Shown: positions 30,593 through 34,263 of the stretch, one piece after another | Numbering within the stretch: the first letter of the stretch is position 1 | How the letters are laid out: each line of letters opens with the position of its first letter | Assembly: GCA_938038975.1 (NCBI GenBank) | Contig: CALHVP010000135.1 | Coordinates: 1-34,263, forward strand | Direction of reading: 5' to 3' | From: an uncultured Maribacter sp. | GTDB lineage: Bacteria; Bacteroidota; Bacteroidia; Flavobacteriales; Flavobacteriaceae | DNA: 34,263 bases | Notes under the pieces: model-generated | Seen by the model: only the letters and a program-made list of their open reading frames with translations | Databases searched by the model: none | Told to the model about the DNA's origin: nothing | Made by a program: the position numbers and the translations under genes

Positions 30593-32797
30593 CTAAACTC
30601 GGGTTACTTTGTCAATACCATTTAATTGCACAAGATTTTGTATCAATTTTTTCAGGATAGCGTTATTCTTTACTACCACAGTTATCTTACCTGAGAATGT
30701 GCCGCCGTCTGTGCTAAAATTTAAATTCCGCATGTTAACGTGCATGTTTCCAGAGATTACTTCAGTAATCTTACTAACCAAGCCAAGATTATCTATTCCC
30801 GTTAATTTAATATCTACTTTAAATTCCTGTTGAGAGGAATCCATCCATTTTGCACTAATAATACGATACGCATAATTAGACTGGAGCGAAATGGCATTTG
30901 GACAATTCTTTTTATGAAGTTTAATGCCTTCAGAAACACTAACAAAACCAAAAACATCATCCCCAGGTATAGGATTACAACATTGAGAAAGTTTATAATC
31001 TAATTTTTCCTCTTCCTTTCCAAACACCAACATGTCATATTTGGAAGTTATTTCATCCTTGCCAACATCTACTGGAGCAGGAGTCTTACGCATGCGATTT
31101 TTAAAGAAACTAATAAACGCATTGTTATAGGAGGAAGCAAAGTCCTTTATCATTTGGTTGTCAATAGAACCAATACCTACTCGGTAAAAGAGATCCAAGC
31201 TTGTTTTAAGCTTAAAGTGACTTACCATGCTGTTTACAGAGTCTTCATTTACCGCTATCTTCTGAGACTTTAATTTTCGACGTAAAATTTCCTTTCCGTC
31301 CTCTGCAATTTCTTTCTTTTCTTCTCTTAAGACAGATTTTATTTTGGCCCTTGCCTTAGCTGTAGTGGCATAATCTAACCAGTTTTGATTAGGTTTCGCC
31401 TGTTCTGAAGTGATAATCTCTAATTGGTCACCGCTATTAAGCGTAGTGTTTAAAGGCACTAATTTCCCATTTACCTTGGCTCCCCGTGTTCGCATACCTA
31501 CTTGCGTATGTATACTGAATGCAAAGTCTAAAGGCGTAGCTCCTTTAGGTAAAGATTTTAGTTCTCCCTTTGGAGTAAAAACAAATATTTCTTTTGAGTA
31601 GAGATTCAATTTAAACTCTTCTACAAAATCTACTGCGTTCGCATTCGCATTTTCCAGTGCTTCTTGCAATTTGTTTAACCACACTTCAATACCCTGTTCT
31701 TTTTGATTTCCGTGCTTGTATTTAAAATGTGCTGCATATCCTTTTTCAGCAATTTCATGCATCCGTTCGCTGCGTATCTGAACTTCTACCCATCTTCTTT
31801 TAGGCCCCATAACGGTAATGTGCAGCGCTTCATAGCCTGTAGATTTTGGAGAAGATATCCAGTCTCGTAAACGTACTGGATTTGGCGTAAAGTGATCAGT
31901 TACAATTGAATATATTTTCCATGCTAAAAATTTCTCATTCTCCTTATCGGATTTATAGATAATACGAAGGGCAAATTTGTCATAGATTTCATCAAACGAG
32001 ACATTTTGCGCTATCATTTTTTTACGCATAGAAAAGATAGATTTCATCCTTCCCTTAATCGTATAATTTAAGCCTTCCTTCTTCAAAGAGGTATCTATAA
32101 TCTCTGCAAACGAATCTATATACTCTTGCTGGTCTTCCTTACTATCCTCTACTTTACTTTTAATATCATCGTAAACTTCCGGTTCGGTATATTTTAAACT
32201 TAGGTCTTCTAGTTCTGTCTTTATATTATACAATCCAATCCGGTGCGCCAAGGGAGCGTAGATATATAATGTTTCTGATGCAATTTTCACTTGCTTATGC
32301 TCTGGCATGGAATCCATGGTAAGCATGTTATGGTATCTATCTGCAATTTTAATGATGATTACCCTTACATCATCATTTAAGGTAAGTAGCATTTTTCGAA
32401 AATTCTCCGCCTGTTGGGAGATATTCATATCCTTTTTTAAATGCGATATTTTTGTGAGTCCGTCTACGATTCTTGCGACAGTTTCTCCAAACATTCTATC
32501 AATGTCATCTAAGGTGTAATCTGTGTCTTCAACCACATCATGGAGTAGGGCAGATGCAATAGATACGGCATCTAGTCCAATTTCAGACGCAACTATTTTA
32601 GCAACAGCAATAGGATGAAATATATAGGCTTCTCCAGATTTTCTACGCTGGTCCTTATGTGCATCCACAGCAATCTCAAAAGCACTACGAATAAGCTTTT
32701 TGTCCTCATCCGTTAGGGTTTGGTAGCTTATGCGCAAGAGCTCCTTGTATTGCTTTGCAATAAGTTTGTTTTCTTTTTCTATATCCGCTTCCGTCAT
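30593..32797 (-). CDS. rel: Bifunctional (p)ppGpp synthetase/hydrolase
   Basis: 734 residues. HD hydrolase domain with H61, HD (86-87), ED (90-91) and the DxxHN motif in ADRYHNM; all are present, so hydrolysis is expected. Synthetase domain with RLRD (309-312; RxKD in typical bifunctional enzymes) and GYEALH (321-326). Then TGS (about 403-465, FVFTPKGELKSLPKG), a CC-containing zinc-finger-like segment (QCCNPIPGDD) and a C-terminal ACT domain. It makes and degrades the alarmone of the stringent response. This is the full Rel/SpoT length. It is the first gene of the rel-fur-purA run; no exact promoter box is seen in the 136-base gap before it. Confidence 0.96.
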   Translation of the reverse strand: MTEADIEKENKLIAKQYKELLRISYQTLTDEDKKLIRSAFEIAVDAHKDQRRKSGEAYIFHPIAVAKIVASEIGLDAVSIASALLHDVVEDTDYTLDDIDRMFGETVARIVDGLTKISHLKKDMNISQQAENFRKMLLTLNDDVRVIIIKIADRYHNMLTMDSMPEHKQVKIASETLYIYAPLAHRIGLYNIKTELEDLSLKYTEPEVYDDIKSKVEDSKEDQQEYIDSFAEIIDTSLKKEGLNYTIKGRMKSIFSMRKKMIAQNVSFDEIYDKFALRIIYKSDKENEKFLAWKIYSIVTDHFTPNPVRLRDWISSPKSTGYEALHITVMGPKRRWVEVQIRSERMHEIAEKGYAAHFKYKHGNQKEQGIEVWLNKLQEALENANANAVDFVEEFKLNLYSKEIFVFTPKGELKSLPKGATPLDFAFSIHTQVGMRTRGAKVNGKLVPLNTTLNSGDQLEIITSEQAKPNQNWLDYATTAKARAKIKSVLREEKKEIAEDGKEILRRKLKSQKIAVNEDSVNSMVSHFKLKTSLDLFYRVGIGSIDNQMIKDFASSYNNAFISFFKNRMRKTPAPVDVGKDEITSKYDMLVFGKEEEKLDYKLSQCCNPIPGDDVFGFVSVSEGIKLHKKNCPNAISLQSNYAYRIISAKWMDSSQQEFKVDIKLTGIDNLGLVSKITEVISGNMHVNMRNLNFSTDGGTFSGKITVVVKNNAILKKLIQNLVQLNGIDKVTRV

Positions 32798-32860
32798 ACT
32801 AAAATCAAAAATCTAGGTAATAGCACGCTGTGTATAGATTTTGAGCCTATTTTAATTTGA

Positions 32861-32906
32861 GGTAAACCCTTATAAAATTAAAACCACGCGTGGGATTAAA
32901 TTTACC
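32861..32906. repeat. Extended palindrome between the M48 and rel genes
   Basis: A perfect 10-bp palindrome CCACGCGTGG (32884-32893) is flanked by imperfectly matching AT arms (AATT..AAAT on both sides), and further out by GGTAAA (32861-32866) and TTTACC (32901-32906). The perfect centre leaves no natural loop, so a protein-binding dyad is as likely as a terminator. Confidence 0.5.
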
Positions 32907-32933
32907 ATAATTCGAGTTGATAGACAACAAAAG

Positions 32934-34166
32934 TTATGCCTTTAAATTCCGAATTCTATCCTTTAAAGGAGGATGGGAATAATGCATGAAGACATAGGCA
33001 GGGTGAGGCGTAAGATTACTTAGGCTATTTTTAGATAACTTTTTTAAAGAAGTAACCAAAGGAGTTCCAGAAAAGGTGTTTTTTGCAAAATCATCTGCCT
33101 GGTATTCAAAGGTTCTAGAGACGTAATTCATAAGCAGTCCCGTGATCTCCGAAATAGGACTATAAAGCATTCCAAAACCTATTAAGGCTGCATGAAAACT
33201 TGTTTTGTCTACCCCAATAGCTAAAGAAACGCTGGGGTTATTTATAAATAGTGATAAAATGAACAGCATTAAACCAGTTAATACAATTGAAGTTGCCAAG
33301 TTAAATATGATATGATTCTTTTTGTAATGACCTACTTCATGTGCCAATACTGCAACAATTTCATCTTCCTCTAAATCATTAATAAGCGTGTCGTATAGTG
33401 TAATACGTTTTTCCTTTCCAAACCCAGAGAAATAGGCATTGGCCTTGGTAGATCTCTTAGACCCGTTTATAACAAATATGTTTTGGAGTTCAAACCCTAC
33501 TTTTTCAGCGTAGGCTTCTATTTTGGATTTTAGGCTGCCATCTTCTAATGGTTCTTGTTTATTAAATAATGGTACAATGAGCTTGCTGTAAAACAAATTC
33601 ATGAAAACGGTAAAAATGGTGATAAGCCCCCAGGTATATATCCAAAAATTTGTTCCAGCCCAGTCAAAGAACCAAAGCACCAATGCTAGTATTCCGCCTC
33701 CTAAAACAACAATCATAAACCATCCTTTTACTTTATCTGTAATAAATGTTTTTAGGGTGGTTTTGTTGAAACCAAATTTCTCTTCAATGACAAAAGTTTG
33801 GTAATAGCTAAAAGGAGTGTTTAGAATATCACTACCAATCATAATAATGCCAAAAAATAGTAAGGATTGTAGGGTCGTATTGTCTGTGAAATTAGAAACC
33901 AAGTTGTCTATCCATCCAAAACCACCAAAAATTAATATGCTTACTATTAGTAAAATAGAAAAGGTAGACGTAAAGATTCCAAAACGGTGATTTGTTAATT
34001 TATATGTTTGTGATTTTTTATATTCTTCTGTGCTATATACATCAGAGAGGTCTTCAGGAATGGTATCCTTAAAGCGTTTTGCGTTCAGAAAATTAAGCGT
34101 AGTAGCTAGAATATATTCGCTTATCAATATACCAATGATGCAATAAAATATAAGCGTTGTATCCAT
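32934..34166 (-). CDS. M48 family membrane metallopeptidase (Ste24-like)
   Basis: 410 residues. Polytopic, with hydrophobic segments near the N-terminus, at about 65-85, 95-115, 150-195 and 285-340. The catalytic zinc motif is H276-E-V-G-H280 in AVLAHEVGHYKKNH, and the third ligand is in the EYQADDFA segment. Upstream, GSKRSTKANAYFSGFGKEKRI is typical of Ste24/CAAX prenyl protease-like enzymes. In bacteria the family takes part in membrane protein quality control; no prenyl substrates are known, so the old name should not be read literally. It is separated from rel by 136 bases that contain a palindrome. Confidence 0.93.
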   Translation of the reverse strand: MDTTLIFYCIIGILISEYILATTLNFLNAKRFKDTIPEDLSDVYSTEEYKKSQTYKLTNHRFGIFTSTFSILLIVSILIFGGFGWIDNLVSNFTDNTTLQSLLFFGIIMIGSDILNTPFSYYQTFVIEEKFGFNKTTLKTFITDKVKGWFMIVVLGGGILALVLWFFDWAGTNFWIYTWGLITIFTVFMNLFYSKLIVPLFNKQEPLEDGSLKSKIEAYAEKVGFELQNIFVINGSKRSTKANAYFSGFGKEKRITLYDTLINDLEEDEIVAVLAHEVGHYKKNHIIFNLATSIVLTGLMLFILSLFINNPSVSLAIGVDKTSFHAALIGFGMLYSPISEITGLLMNYVSRTFEYQADDFAKNTFSGTPLVTSLKKLSKNSLSNLTPHPAYVFMHYSHPPLKDRIRNLKA

Positions 34167-34218
34167 AAATTGTTCTTTTTGTCCTCTTGCTAACGAGGTA
34201 GACCTCTTTTTGTTGCTA

Positions 34219-34263
34219 TTATTCGTTACGTTGTCGCTTTCCTTCGAATATCAGTATGGCGGC
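34219..34263 (-). CDS. Possible C-terminal end of an upstream gene
   Basis: A minus-strand frame entering from the right edge encodes AAILIFEGKRQRNE and then stops with TAA. A hydrophobic stretch with a short basic tail would suit the end of a membrane protein. Only 14 codons are visible and another frame is also open for 11 codons, so this is weak. The remaining 52 bases up to the M48 start contain a small GAGG/CCTC hairpin and nothing else recognisable. Confidence 0.3.
   Translation of the reverse strand, partial: AAILIFEGKRQRNE

Noticed and set aside
1-34263. Mobile element, prophage, defence island or CRISPR array
   Set aside because: No transposase, integrase, terminal repeats, spacer arrays or tRNA-flanked insertion are visible, and base composition and gene style look even across the window.

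Overview
The window is a compact, AT-rich chromosomal segment of a member of the Bacteroidota, almost certainly Flavobacteriaceae. The evidence is exact Bacteroidota-type promoter -7 boxes (TAnnTTTG), a general absence of strong Shine-Dalgarno sequences, several lipoproteins with short signal peptides, a TonB-dependent receptor with a carboxypeptidase-like N-terminal domain, and family pairings typical of the group (DUF349, DUF368 pair, CCC-motif membrane proteins, RNase Y beside ZapA). No integrase, transposase, prophage gene, CRISPR array, tRNA or rRNA is visible, and no gap between genes reaches 300 bases. It reads as ordinary core chromosome with some family-level unknowns.

Layout. 1-196: 3' end of an ornithine aminotransferase gene and its terminator. 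360-1334 (-): DUF2752 protein followed by two small CCC/dispanin-like membrane proteins. 1394-1936 (+): Smr-domain protein. 1944-2447 (-): small lipoprotein of unknown function. 2561-3709 (+): cysteine desulfurase. 3736-8561 (-): tight operon of M23 peptidase, TonB-dependent receptor and a CsgG/LpoB-like secreted protein. 8752-11134 (+): coiled-coil ZapB-like protein, ZapA, a 6S RNA and RNase Y. 11189-14862 (-): DUF349 protein, DUF3124 lipoprotein, MarC membrane protein and a small c-type cytochrome that looks frameshifted. 14991-22075 (-): OstA-like protein, class III aminotransferase, TPR protein, two tandem DUF368 polyprenyl-phosphate transporter homologues and shikimate dehydrogenase. 22146-28688 (-): four lipoproteins (DUF1080, Gfo/Idh/MocA, SGNH/dehydrogenase-like/cytochrome fusion, ThuA). 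28783-32797 (-): Rel, Fur-family regulator and PurA. 32934-34166 (-): M48 membrane metallopeptidase, then possibly the last codons of another gene.

Functional themes. The 22-29 kb block is the best candidate for an under-described system: four proteins, each with its own lipobox, combine an NAD(P)-type sugar oxidoreductase, a 3-keto-glycoside hydrolase family, a ThuA family protein and a haem c protein fused to an esterase-like domain. I infer that they oxidise and split glycosides outside the cytoplasm and pass electrons to the respiratory chain. The 15-22 kb block joins LPS-transport-like, lipid-carrier recycling and general metabolic genes. The 3.7-8.6 kb operon joins a cell-wall peptidase to an outer-membrane receptor. 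The 8.7-11.1 kb block joins cell division, a transcription-regulating RNA and RNA decay.
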